A stretch of 9,373 nucleotides of DNA from a bacterium (lineage in GTDB: Bacteria > Patescibacteriota > Minisyncoccia > Phycocordibacterales > SBAW01), in contig JAKALC010000024.1 of NCBI GenBank assembly GCA_021813335.1, forward strand, positions 1-9,373, given 5' to 3'. Below the pieces are notes generated by a model. It searched no databases. It was not told the origin of the DNA and saw only the letters and a list, made by a program, of their open reading frames with translations. The position numbers were made by a program, and so were the translations under genes. Shown here piece by piece: positions 1 through 4,742 of the stretch (its first letter is position 1; every line of letters starts with the position of its first letter).

Positions 1-1296
1 GCGGACCGTGGTTTCGTGCACGCGCATATCCTTGAGCATTATCTTGCGCTTGCCGAGGCGTTCGATGATGGAACCTTGGTATTCCTGCGGGATATCGATG
101 ACGACCTCTTCGAACGGCTCGAGCTTGGCGCCGTTCTCCTCGTGGTAGATGACGTGCGGCTGAGACACCTGGAGCTCGTATCCTTCGCGACGCATATTCT
201 CGAGCAAAATGGCGATATGCATTTCGCCGCGCCCATAGACGCGGTAGGCTTCCTCGCCTTCGGCAGGTTCGACACGAAGCCCAACGTTCACCTCAAGCTC
301 GCGATCGAGGCGCTCCTTGATCTGGCGGGAGGTAACGTACTTGCCGTCCCGTCCGGCGAACGGAGACGAATTGACGAGAAAATTGAGCGAGATCGTCGGT
401 TCATCGACCCTGATGAACGGCAACGTCTCCGCCGCTTCCTCCTTGGACACGGTTTCGCCGATCGTGATGTCGCCCAAACCCGCGATGAGCACGATGTCGC
501 CCGCCGAAGCCGAGGAGACTTCGATGCGCTGCAGCCCTTCGAATGAAAAGAGTTTTATGACCTTCGCCGAGCGCGGCGCTTCGTCGAATTTCTTGATGAA
601 AACGGTCTCTCCGGCCGCGACCGTGCCCTCGTAGATGCGCGCGACGGCGAGGCGGCCGAGGAAATTGTCGTACCCGAGATTGAACGGCTGAAGGCGCAGC
701 GGCAGAGCCGCGAGCGTTTCGGACGAAGCGGGCGGCACGTGTTCGAGGATGGCGTCGAGAAGCGGGGTGAGGTCTTTCGATTCGTCGGCAAGACGGCGCT
801 TGGCGATGCCCTGGCGGCCGATCGCGTACACGACGGGAAAGTTCGCCTGCTCGTCGGAAGCGCCGAGCTCGAAGAAGAGCTCGAGCACCTGCTCTTCGCA
901 GCGCGCCGGATCGGCGGCCGGTTTGTCTATCTTGTTGATGACGACGATGGGCTTGAGGCCGAGCTCGAGCGACTTCTTGAGGACGAAGCGCGTCTGCGGC
1001 ATAGGGCCTTCCTGCGCGTCGACGACAAGAAGGACCGAGTCGATGGAACGAAGCACGCGCTCCACTTCGGAGCCGAAGTCGGCGTGGCCCGGCGTGTCGA
1101 CGATATTTATTTTCGTGTTTTTATACGGCAGCGAAGCATTCTTGGCATAGATGGTGATGCCGCGCTCCTGCTCCAAGTCATTGGAGTCCATTGAGATGCC
1201 CTCCTTCGCGACGCCCGCCTGGCGCAGCAAAGCGTCGGTCAAGGTGGTCTTGCCGTGGTCGACGTGCGCGATGATAGCGATGTTGCGGATCTCCAT
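1..1296 (-). CDS. typA: TypA/BipA translational GTPase (3' end beyond window)
   Basis: A translational GTPase of the EF-G/LepA superfamily; TypA/BipA binds the 70S ribosome and is linked to stress adaptation and 50S assembly. 432 residues are visible, open to the left edge; the family is about 600 long, so the C-terminal TypA-specific domain is missing. G-domain motifs: P-loop AHVDHGKTT (10-18), switch I RGITI (45-49), DTPGH (67-71), NKID (121-124). The G5 region reads VYAIGRQG, where TypA usually has an S-A-L/I motif. Domain II starts near residue 195 (LPLRLQPFNLGYDNFLGRLA), and an EF-G-like domain III follows with RVYGRGEMHIAILLENMRREG. The early P-loop and absence of LepA-type motifs favour TypA over LepA or EF-G. 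The ATG at 1294-1296 is the only start that gives the complete P-loop region. No Shine-Dalgarno sequence is seen. It has its own promoter and sits downstream of a terminator that separates it from the GIY-YIG gene. Confidence 0.95.
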   Translation of the reverse strand, partial: MEIRNIAIIAHVDHGKTTLTDALLRQAGVAKEGISMDSNDLEQERGITIYAKNASLPYKNTKINIVDTPGHADFGSEVERVLRSIDSVLLVVDAQEGPMPQTRFVLKKSLELGLKPIVVINKIDKPAADPARCEEQVLELFFELGASDEQANFPVVYAIGRQGIAKRRLADESKDLTPLLDAILEHVPPASSETLAALPLRLQPFNLGYDNFLGRLAVARIYEGTVAAGETVFIKKFDEAPRSAKVIKLFSFEGLQRIEVSSASAGDIVLIAGLGDITIGETVSKEEAAETLPFIRVDEPTISLNFLVNSSPFAGRDGKYVTSRQIKERLDRELEVNVGLRVEPAEGEEAYRVYGRGEMHIAILLENMRREGYELQVSQPHVIYHEENGAKLEPFEEVVIDIPQEYQGSIIERLGKRKIMLKDMRVHETTVR

Positions 1297-1342
1297 AGGC
1301 GAAAATGAAAAAGCGCGGAATTCCCGCCCCTTACATACTGAA

Positions 1343-1371
1343 ATAATACGCCAAAATAAACCTTTTGGCAA
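1343..1371 (-). promoter_or_regulatory. Sigma70-type promoter of typA with symmetric spacer
   Basis: Read on the minus strand: -35 TTGCCA (1366-1371), a 17-bp spacer, and -10 TATTAT (1343-1348). The predicted start near 1336 gives a leader of about 40 nt before the typA ATG. A perfect 7-bp inverted repeat, GCCAAAA/TTTTGGC (1350-1356 and 1363-1369), fills the spacer and overlaps the -35 box, so it could be an operator. It may also be fortuitous. Confidence 0.65.
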
Positions 1372-1381
1372 TAGCCCCTCA

Positions 1382-1404
1382 AAAACAAGGCCCGGCCTTG
1401 TTTT
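1382..1404 (-). terminator. Intrinsic terminator between GIY-YIG/tRNA-Trp and typA
   Basis: A perfect 10-bp stem (AAAACAAGGC, 1382-1391; GCCTTGTTTT, 1395-1404) with a 3-nt loop. On the minus strand the right arm ends in five T residues, the classic layout of a Rho-independent terminator. The arms carry A/T runs on both sides, so it could work in either direction. It lies 37 bp after the GIY-YIG stop codon and upstream of the typA promoter. Confidence 0.8.
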
Positions 1405-1433
1405 CTGTGGATAACTGCTCTATCGGCGGGCCA

Positions 1434-1454
1434 CCCGCACACTAAGTTTGCGCT
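1434..1454 (+). repeat. Left inverted repeat flanking the GIY-YIG gene
   Basis: 21 bp matching the reverse complement of 1715-1735 at 20 of 21 positions; the single mismatch is at 1446. It starts CCCGCACACTAA and ends TTTGCGCT. It contains the GIY-YIG stop codon (1442-1444) and encodes the last residues (QAQT). If a 3-nt insertion is allowed, the match extends outward to include GGGC, which equals part of the tRNA-Trp acceptor strand. Confidence 0.85.
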
Positions 1455-1711
1455 TGGCGAAGACTTTTAGCAATCCGTTTTACCAAGTGGTAGCGCGCCT
1501 GTCCGCGCCGCTTCAGTGCTTGCTCGCGCTTGCGTGCATCATCCTCGTTACGGTACGCCTCATAGTACACGAGTAGAAATGGGCGGCGCGACATCGTGGC
1601 CGCACTCTTTCCGTTATTGTGTTCTAAAAGTCTTCGCCGCAGGTCAGTCGTTGAGCCGACATAACATTGGCCATCTTTTTTGCTGATAAGCACGTAAACG
1701 TAGTTCATCAT
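1442..1711 (-). CDS. Small GIY-YIG nuclease-domain protein
   Basis: An 89-residue stand-alone GIY-YIG domain of the YhbQ/UPF0213-like type. GIY-YIG domains are metal-dependent nucleases; the single-domain members mostly lack assigned functions. Visible motifs: YVY (4-6, the GIY position), CYVGS (16-20, the YIG position), the helix DLRRRLLEHN (23-32) with the Arg and His seen in active members, and RE (62-63) carrying the conserved Glu. Length is normal for the family (80-100). Two Met codons are adjacent (1709-1711 and 1706-1708), and either could start the protein. There is no clear Shine-Dalgarno or independent promoter, so transcription may continue from tRNA-Trp, whose 3' end lies 20 bp upstream. 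The gene is enclosed by an inverted repeat, suggesting a small transposable or homing-like cassette. That interpretation is inference; nuclease activity is not shown by sequence alone. Confidence 0.9.
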   Translation of the reverse strand: MMNYVYVLISKKDGQCYVGSTTDLRRRLLEHNNGKSAATMSRRPFLLVYYEAYRNEDDARKREQALKRRGQARYHLVKRIAKSLRQAQT

Positions 1712-1714
1712 GCT

Positions 1715-1735
1715 AGCGCAAAATTAGTGTGCGGG
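1715..1735 (-). repeat. Right inverted repeat, overlapping the tRNA-Trp 3' end
   Basis: Partner of the repeat at 1434-1454 in opposite orientation. Its outer four bases (1732-1735) are the discriminator and the last acceptor bases of tRNA-Trp, so the repeat begins inside the tRNA. Its inner end is 3 bp from the first GIY-YIG start codon. Confidence 0.85.
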
Positions 1736-1803
1736 CCCAGCAGGACTCGAACCTGCAAGTCCGGTTTTGGAGACCGGCAGTTTACCATTGAGCTTATAGG
1801 CCC
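1732..1803 (-). tRNA. tRNA-Trp (anticodon CCA)
   Basis: A 72-nt cloverleaf. Acceptor GGGCCTA pairs with TGGGCCC with one G-U pair; the discriminator is G, as usual for tRNA-Trp. The anticodon stem CCGGT/ACCGG encloses loop CTCCAAA, with anticodon CCA at 1768-1770. The T arm is GCAGG-TTCGAGT-CCTGC. The D stem (AGCT/AACT) contains a C-A mismatch, so it is a little weak. The gene does not encode CCA: GCAC follows the acceptor stem, so tails must be added by a nucleotidyltransferase. It lies downstream of rpmG, a pairing seen in many bacteria. Confidence 0.95.
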
Positions 1804-1816
1804 TTTTATTTTTGAA

Positions 1817-1844
1817 ACTATCGGCCTATATCGAACGCGGTGAA
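1817..1844 (-). promoter_or_regulatory. Possible tRNA-Trp promoter
   Basis: On the minus strand: -35-like TTCACC (1839-1844), a 16-bp spacer, and -10-like GATAGT (1817-1822), placing a start about 7 nt before the mature tRNA. The boxes are moderate matches only. They overlap the inverted repeat at 1823-1854. Confidence 0.4.
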
Positions 1845-1854
1845 GATATAGGCC
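1823..1854. repeat. 9-bp inverted repeat upstream of tRNA-Trp
   Basis: GGCCTATAT (1823-1831) and ATATAGGCC (1846-1854) are perfect complements separated by 14 nt. The right arm repeats TATAGGCCC found at the tRNA-Trp 5' end (1795-1803, minus-strand gene), so part of the tRNA 5' sequence is echoed 51 bp away. It could be an operator or hairpin; its role is unknown. Confidence 0.6.
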
Positions 1855-1912
1855 CTCGGCACAAGGGTAGCACGAACGACTCGAAACGAGAACGGGGTCC
1901 TTTTTCGCATCT

Positions 1913-1946
1913 AAGGTCCGACCTTAGAATTCTAAGGTCGGACCTT
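1913..1946. repeat. 34-bp perfect palindrome built from AAGGTC half-sites
   Basis: Two 17-bp arms (1913-1929, 1930-1946) are exact reverse complements. Each arm contains a smaller palindrome, AAGGTC-C-GACCTT on the left and AAGGTC-G-GACCTT on the right, giving four half-sites in a row. It lies 24 bp after the rpmG stop and 109 bp before tRNA-Trp. No T tract follows on either strand, so it is not a standard intrinsic terminator. Confidence 0.9.
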
Positions 1947-1970
1947 TGGTCGTCTTCGAATTGCGCTTGG

Positions 1971-2129
1971 CTATTTCTTCGCCTCTTTGTGCACGGTCGA
2001 GGCGCGGCACCACTTGCAATACTTTTTGAGCTCGATCTTGCGCTCGACGAGCTTTTTGTTCTTGCTCGACCAGTAGTTCACGCGCTTGCACTTCGAGCAC
2101 TGCAGCTTGATAAGTCTATCTTGCGACAT
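1971..2129 (-). CDS. rpmG: 50S ribosomal protein L33
   Basis: A 52-residue protein of the large ribosomal subunit, placed near the E site. Cysteine pairs CSKC (11-14) and CKWC (38-41) identify the zinc-binding (C+) form. The core NYWSSKNKKLVERKIELKKY (18-37) and the ending ASTVHKEAKK are diagnostic of L33. The open frame extends 13 codons further upstream to 2168, but that extension is unlike L33 and lies across the promoter, so the ATG at 2127-2129 is the start. The promoter leaves only about 4 nt of leader, so translation is probably leaderless. Downstream are the 34-bp palindrome and tRNA-Trp. The secE-nusG genes that often follow rpmG/tRNA-Trp in bacteria are not present. Confidence 0.95.
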   Translation of the reverse strand: MSQDRLIKLQCSKCKRVNYWSSKNKKLVERKIELKKYCKWCRASTVHKEAKK

Positions 2130-2139
2130 AGGTGCGAGA

Positions 2140-2168
2140 ACTATATCGCAAAAGAACCGCCGGCGCAA
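2140..2168 (-). promoter_or_regulatory. Near-leaderless rpmG promoter
   Basis: On the minus strand: -35 TTGCGC (2163-2168), a 17-bp spacer, -10 TATAGT (2140-2145), and exactly 10 bp to the rpmG ATG. The usual start distance gives a leader of about 4 nt. The -35 lies just past the stop codon (2178-2180) of the upstream gene. The same architecture appears at 8452-8480. Confidence 0.7.
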
Positions 2169-2177
2169 TCCCCCGCT

Positions 2178-2768
2178 CTAAAGTTTGACAGCACCGTCGC
2201 AGAAGCTGAACCCGAGACTCTTTCCCGCGTAAAATTGGTTGACCCACCATGGCGTACTCACGACATATTTGAGCTGGCACATCTGGCTCTCCGAAATACC
2301 GAGCTCGGACATCAGATACTGCTCCGCCTCCTGCCGCGCCGACGCTATGGGCTCTTGGAGGAGCTCTAGGGTGAAGCTCTGGTCCGTATCGATGTATTGA
2401 ATGGAATACGAAGCAGCGGTCGTCGTCGACGTAAGCGCCGACCCCGAAGGCGAAGCGCCGAGAAGGTAGTGCCCCGGGTTGACGGCGTCTTTGACTGTCG
2501 CGGGATCCTTCGTGAAGTCGTTCACTGGTATGGCGACGCCGCCCGCGCTCGTGAGCGTAAGGCCCGCCGGTTGCGCGGAAGCTCCTCCGGGGGCCGGAGC
2601 GCCGCCGCCCTGCGACGGAAGGTTCGTCGTCGCGGACCCGGTGAACGAGGCGCCGGTGGTCCCCTCCGGCGCCGGCGCGGTCTGGGCTGAGAACATACGG
2701 AAGATAAAGAAGGCGGCAAGCCCTACGACGAGAATGGCGAAAAGTATCACGAGGGAGGTTCTTTTCAT
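2178..2768 (-). CDS. Membrane-anchored protein of unknown function, partner of the pilin-lysozyme fusion
   Basis: I recognise no named family. The 196-residue protein starts MKRT, followed by a hydrophobic helix (about 5-24), so it is probably anchored in the membrane with its C-terminus outside. Residues 28-68 form an Ala/Pro/Gly/Ser/Thr-rich linker. The C-terminal part (69-196) looks folded: a YSIQYIDTDQSFTLELLQEP stretch (121-140), a helix with ARQEAEQYLMSELG, then MCQLKYVV and FSFCDG, whose two cysteines (C164, C190) could form a disulfide. The frame is open upstream to 2963, but that extension overlaps the next gene, has no export signal and is Arg-rich, so I chose the ATG at 2766-2768. 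It begins 22 bp after the stop of the pilin-transglycosylase gene, indicating co-transcription and a likely shared envelope process. From memory, similar proteins recur beside such genes in Parcubacteria; I could not check this. Confidence 0.8.
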   Translation of the reverse strand: MKRTSLVILFAILVVGLAAFFIFRMFSAQTAPAPEGTTGASFTGSATTNLPSQGGGAPAPGGASAQPAGLTLTSAGGVAIPVNDFTKDPATVKDAVNPGHYLLGASPSGSALTSTTTAASYSIQYIDTDQSFTLELLQEPIASARQEAEQYLMSELGISESQMCQLKYVVSTPWWVNQFYAGKSLGFSFCDGAVKL

Positions 2769-2790
2769 AAGGGTCTTTTTAGTACGCTCA

Positions 2791-4212
2791 TTATATCTTC
2801 GCACTCGGATCGTAAGTGCTGACACAGGTGCGCGCGTTCGCGTTCCACGGCTGACCGTAGCCCACCGCGCCGCAGCCGGAGGGATTGTTGCAGACGCCCG
2901 TCCACGGCTGATACCCCGACTGATTGTAGAGCCATACGGCGCCCGCCGTATTGCACGCCGCATTGTTGCAGCCGGCAGTGCTGCAGTTGAGCCCTTGGGC
3001 CTGCGATGTTTTAAGGAACTGCTGCCAATTGCTCGAGCTCGTCTGGCTCGTGAGCTGGAAGAGGCCGCAGGCGCCCGTGCTGCTCGGCTTCGTGTTCGTG
3101 TTGCCGGTGCTTTCGGTCATCGCGATGCAGGACATCGCGTTCGCCACGCTCTGGCTCGCGAATCCGGCGCTTTGGAGCGTAGTGGGACTACAGTCGGCGT
3201 TGGTGCACAGCGTGGTTCCGGCCGTGCCGGTCGTCGAGCTGCCGGGTACGAGCACTCCGCCAGGACCTTGTTGGACCGTTTTCAGAAGATCGCTCAGTAT
3301 CGTACCCGGGTTGGCATTGGTCAGCCGGCTCTCCTGCGCGACGCAGGAGATGCTGAACCAGCTGCCCTGCTTATAAGGTCCGCTCGCCAGGATAATATTG
3401 AGCAGCGTATTGATGATAAGCCAGCCGCCCAGCGCGAGGAGGAACCCCATACCGACGGTTGAGAAGACGCCCTTCGCCTTCCCCACGGACTCGCTGCTTC
3501 CGCCCGAGGTCGCGTAGAGGAATCCCGCGTAGGCGAAAAGCGCCATAGCGATCGGGATGGAGATACCGAGCACCCAATTGATGATGTTCTGGATGAGCTC
3601 GGCCAGGTTGCAGAACTGGCAGTCGAGCCCGCTGCACGGCACGAGGCCGGTGCCGCTCCCTCCCGAGGAAGCCGGCGCCTGGGTCGTTTGTCCCGCCTGG
3701 ACAGTGCCGAGCGACGGATAGGTCGGATTCGTTACGGTACCGGCCGGCTGCGTCGTGCCCCCCGCGCCTCCTGTCGACCCGTATTGAACGGTCGGCGTTT
3801 TTGATTGATTCGAACCGCCCTGGATGGTGCCTCCCGTCCCTCCGCTTGCACCGCCCGTCGTGTCGCTCGTACCTCCGGTCGAGTAATAATATCCGCCGGT
3901 ACTTTGGACCACATCCACCCTCACCGAGCAGGTGGCCGTGCCTCCCGGACCCGTAAAGGTGCCGGTATAGGTGGTGCCGTTGCCCGTCGGTATAACGCCC
4001 TGGATGCCGCTCGGCGTCGAACAGTTGCTGATGGAGGTGATGCTGCAGCTGGTCGCGCCTGTGCTATTCCAATACAAATTCGCCGTGCCGCCGGGCACCA
4101 CGGAGGAAGGATTCGCCGACAAGGAGCAGGAGGGCGCTTGCGCCAGAGCGAGTGCGGGCACGATGAAAGACGCGGCCGCAAGTGCGAGGATGGCGTACCT
4201 CGGCGATCTCAT
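2791..4212 (-). CDS. Exported Ig-like / VirB2-pilin-like / lytic transglycosylase fusion
   Basis: A 473-residue exported protein in three parts. A signal peptide (1-24, cleavage probably after ALA) leads into an Ig-like domain (about 27-102) with four cysteines. A long Gly/Ser/Thr linker (103-190) follows. Two hydrophobic helices (about 211-234 and 253-277), separated by a short polar loop with GGSSESVGKAKG, have the layout of TrbC/VirB2-type pilins of type IV secretion systems. The C-terminal domain (about 335-465) resembles a goose-lysozyme-like transglycosylase: SCIAMTESTGNTN with the probable catalytic E367, then the GACGLFQLT motif (380-388), and several cysteines for disulfides. VirB1 (transglycosylase) and VirB2 (pilin) are normally separate proteins, so this looks like a fusion of those roles at the cell surface. 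It is first in an operon with the membrane protein at 2178-2768. The ATG at 4210-4212 gives a complete signal peptide. Exact partners and cargo are unknown. Confidence 0.85.
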   Translation of the reverse strand: MRSPRYAILALAAASFIVPALALAQAPSCSLSANPSSVVPGGTANLYWNSTGATSCSITSISNCSTPSGIQGVIPTGNGTTYTGTFTGPGGTATCSVRVDVVQSTGGYYYSTGGTSDTTGGASGGTGGTIQGGSNQSKTPTVQYGSTGGAGGTTQPAGTVTNPTYPSLGTVQAGQTTQAPASSGGSGTGLVPCSGLDCQFCNLAELIQNIINWVLGISIPIAMALFAYAGFLYATSGGSSESVGKAKGVFSTVGMGFLLALGGWLIINTLLNIILASGPYKQGSWFSISCVAQESRLTNANPGTILSDLLKTVQQGPGGVLVPGSSTTGTAGTTLCTNADCSPTTLQSAGFASQSVANAMSCIAMTESTGNTNTKPSSTGACGLFQLTSQTSSSNWQQFLKTSQAQGLNCSTAGCNNAACNTAGAVWLYNQSGYQPWTGVCNNPSGCGAVGYGQPWNANARTCVSTYDPSAKI

Positions 4213-4218
4213 ACTCTT

Positions 4219-4227
4219 ATGATACCA
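4219..4227 (-). promoter_or_regulatory. Possible extended -10 for the pilin-transglycosylase operon
   Basis: TGGTATCAT on the minus strand is an extended -10 element with its hexamer at 4219-4224, only 6 nt before the ATG. That would place the start at or next to the ATG (leaderless). No good -35 is seen. An AGGTGG at 4224-4229, 11 nt before the ATG, could instead be a distant ribosome binding site. Confidence 0.4.
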
Positions 4228-4246
4228 CCTGAAGCCGCGTCCATCA

Positions 4247-4275
4247 TCGACAATGCACAGGAAAACGTGTATTTT
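4247..4275 (+). promoter_or_regulatory. tRNA-Tyr promoter
   Basis: -35 TCGACA (4247-4252), a 17-bp spacer, and -10 TATTTT (4270-4275) put the start near 4282, just ahead of the mature tRNA. It is divergent from the pilin-transglycosylase gene. Confidence 0.55.
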
Positions 4276-4284
4276 ATGAGGAGC

Positions 4285-4368
4285 GCGTCGGTGGCGGAGT
4301 GGTCAATCGCAACTGGCTGTAAACCAGTCGCCCTTGTGGCTACGTAGGTTCGAATCCTACCCGGCGCA
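4285..4368 (+). tRNA. tRNA-Tyr (anticodon GTA)
   Basis: An 84-nt class II tRNA with a long variable arm. Acceptor GCGTCGG pairs with CCGGCGC with one G-U pair; the discriminator is A, as expected for tRNA-Tyr. The anticodon stem ACTGG/CCAGT holds loop CTGTAAA, with anticodon GTA at 4319-4321. The variable arm contains a GCC/GGC stem. The T arm is GTAGG-TTCGAAT-CCTAC. CCA is not encoded (CTAA follows the discriminator). It is the only plus-strand gene here; its 3' end is the parent sequence of the repeats that follow. Confidence 0.97.
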
Positions 4369-4375
4369 CTAACGA

Positions 4376-4405
4376 CAAAGAACCTGGCTTCTGCCAGGTT
4401 CTTTG
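4376..4405 (+). terminator. tRNA-Tyr terminator hairpin
   Basis: A perfect 13-bp stem, CAAAGAACCTGGC (4376-4388) with GCCAGGTTCTTTG (4393-4405), and loop TTCT. It begins 7 nt after the tRNA 3' end and is followed by CGTTTGAG, so the T tract is poor, but position and stem strength support a terminator or 3'-processing barrier. Confidence 0.7.
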
Positions 4406-4442
4406 CGTTTGAGTTTGTGCCGGAGCGTGATATTTGAATATC

Positions 4443-4565
4443 GCGCGGGTAGGATTCGAACGCCGGAGCGATGTTTTGCCAGCAGGCAAAACCGCGAGGC
4501 GGTGCCCAGGCAAACTTTTGCGACGGCAAAAGTTTAGCCGAGGGAGAAATTCCTACCCGGCGCAC
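4443..4565 (+). mobile_element. Candidate tRNA-end-bounded element, unit 1
   Basis: About 123 bp between an inverted copy (4443-4461) and a direct copy (4551-4565) of the tRNA-Tyr 3' end; GGGTAGGA (4447-4454) pairs with TCCTACCC (4551-4558). Inside are an 8-bp hairpin GTTTTGCC-AGCA-GGCAAAAC (4473-4492), a small CCGC-GAG-GCGG hairpin (4492-4502), and a 10-bp hairpin AAACTTTTGC-GACG-GCAAAAGTTT (4512-4535). An imperfect 10-bp hairpin (4425-4446) touches its left end. There is no ORF of its own. It could be a MITE-like element, an attachment-site remnant or a structured RNA; mobility is inference. Confidence 0.45.
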
Positions 4566-4611
4566 AAAACAAAGGAGCCTGGAGCGAAAGCTCCGGGCGA
4601 CTTTTGTTTTG
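4565..4611 (+). terminator. Terminator-like hairpin after the second tRNA-end copy
   Basis: The outer stem CAAAACAAA/TTTGTTTTG (4565-4573, 4603-4611) and inner stem GCCTGGAGC/GCTCCGGGC (4577-4585, 4590-4598, one G-U pair) are capped by a GAAA tetraloop. The T-rich 3' arm resembles an intrinsic terminator. Confidence 0.55.
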
Positions 4612-4620
4612 TAGCTGTTC

Positions 4621-4741
4621 GGGGAGGATTCGAAAGCGAGCGCGGGCACCCGCCGAGCACGGCGGGTCGCGCGAGCAGGGCCGAGCGGAGCGAGGAGCGA
4701 CGGCGACGAGCGAGCGCTTGGCCGCATCCTACCCGGCGCAC
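4621..4741 (+). mobile_element. Candidate tRNA-end-bounded element, unit 2
   Basis: About 121 bp between a degenerate inverted copy (4621-4634) and a direct copy (4727-4741), nearly the same length as unit 1. Its interior differs (GC-rich, GAGCGA-type low complexity) but keeps the plan: GGATTCGAA, then 14 nt later a hairpin with the same AGCA loop, CCCGCCG-AGCA-CGGCGGG (4649-4666). In unit 1 the corresponding gap is 12 nt. There is no ORF of its own. Confidence 0.4.
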
Positions 4742-4742
4742 C

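Larger units (their letters stand above)
4355..4741 (+). repeat. Array of tRNA-Tyr 3'-end repeats
   Basis: This fills most of the 435-bp gap between tRNA-Tyr and clpB. The 15-mer TCCTACCCGGCGCAC, from the T stem through the tRNA 3' end, occurs exactly three times on the plus strand: 4355-4369 (in the tRNA), 4551-4565 and 4727-4741. Inverted copies alternate with them. One is at 4443-4461, the reverse complement of GTTCGAATCCTACCCGCGC, which matches the tRNA except for one missing G; a degenerate one (GGGGAGGATTCGAA) is at 4621-4634. Each direct copy is followed within 0-7 nt by a terminator-like hairpin (4376-4405, 4565-4611, 4743-4782). I see no coding sequence in this region. Confidence 0.9.

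Noticed and set aside
1812..2369. Plus-strand frame of 185 codons spanning the palindrome and rpmG
   Set aside because: Overlaps rpmG and its promoter antisense and crosses the 34-bp palindrome; no coding character.
2769..2963. N-terminal extension of the 2178-2768 gene
   Set aside because: It would overlap the end of the pilin-transglycosylase gene out of frame and place an Arg-rich segment before the membrane anchor; the ATG at 2768 gives a standard anchor.
2479..3462. Plus-strand frame of 327 codons opposite the envelope operon
   Set aside because: Antisense shadow; Ala/Arg-rich with no signal peptide or domain.
4443..4741. Extra or degenerate tRNA genes in the repeat array
   Set aside because: Only the T-arm/acceptor end is repeated. 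There is no D arm or anticodon arm, and the minus-strand TTCGAAT loop lacks a pairing T stem.
4355..4741. CRISPR array
   Set aside because: Copies are only 15 bp, lie 176-196 bp apart, alternate in orientation, and are derived from the tRNA; no cas genes are nearby.
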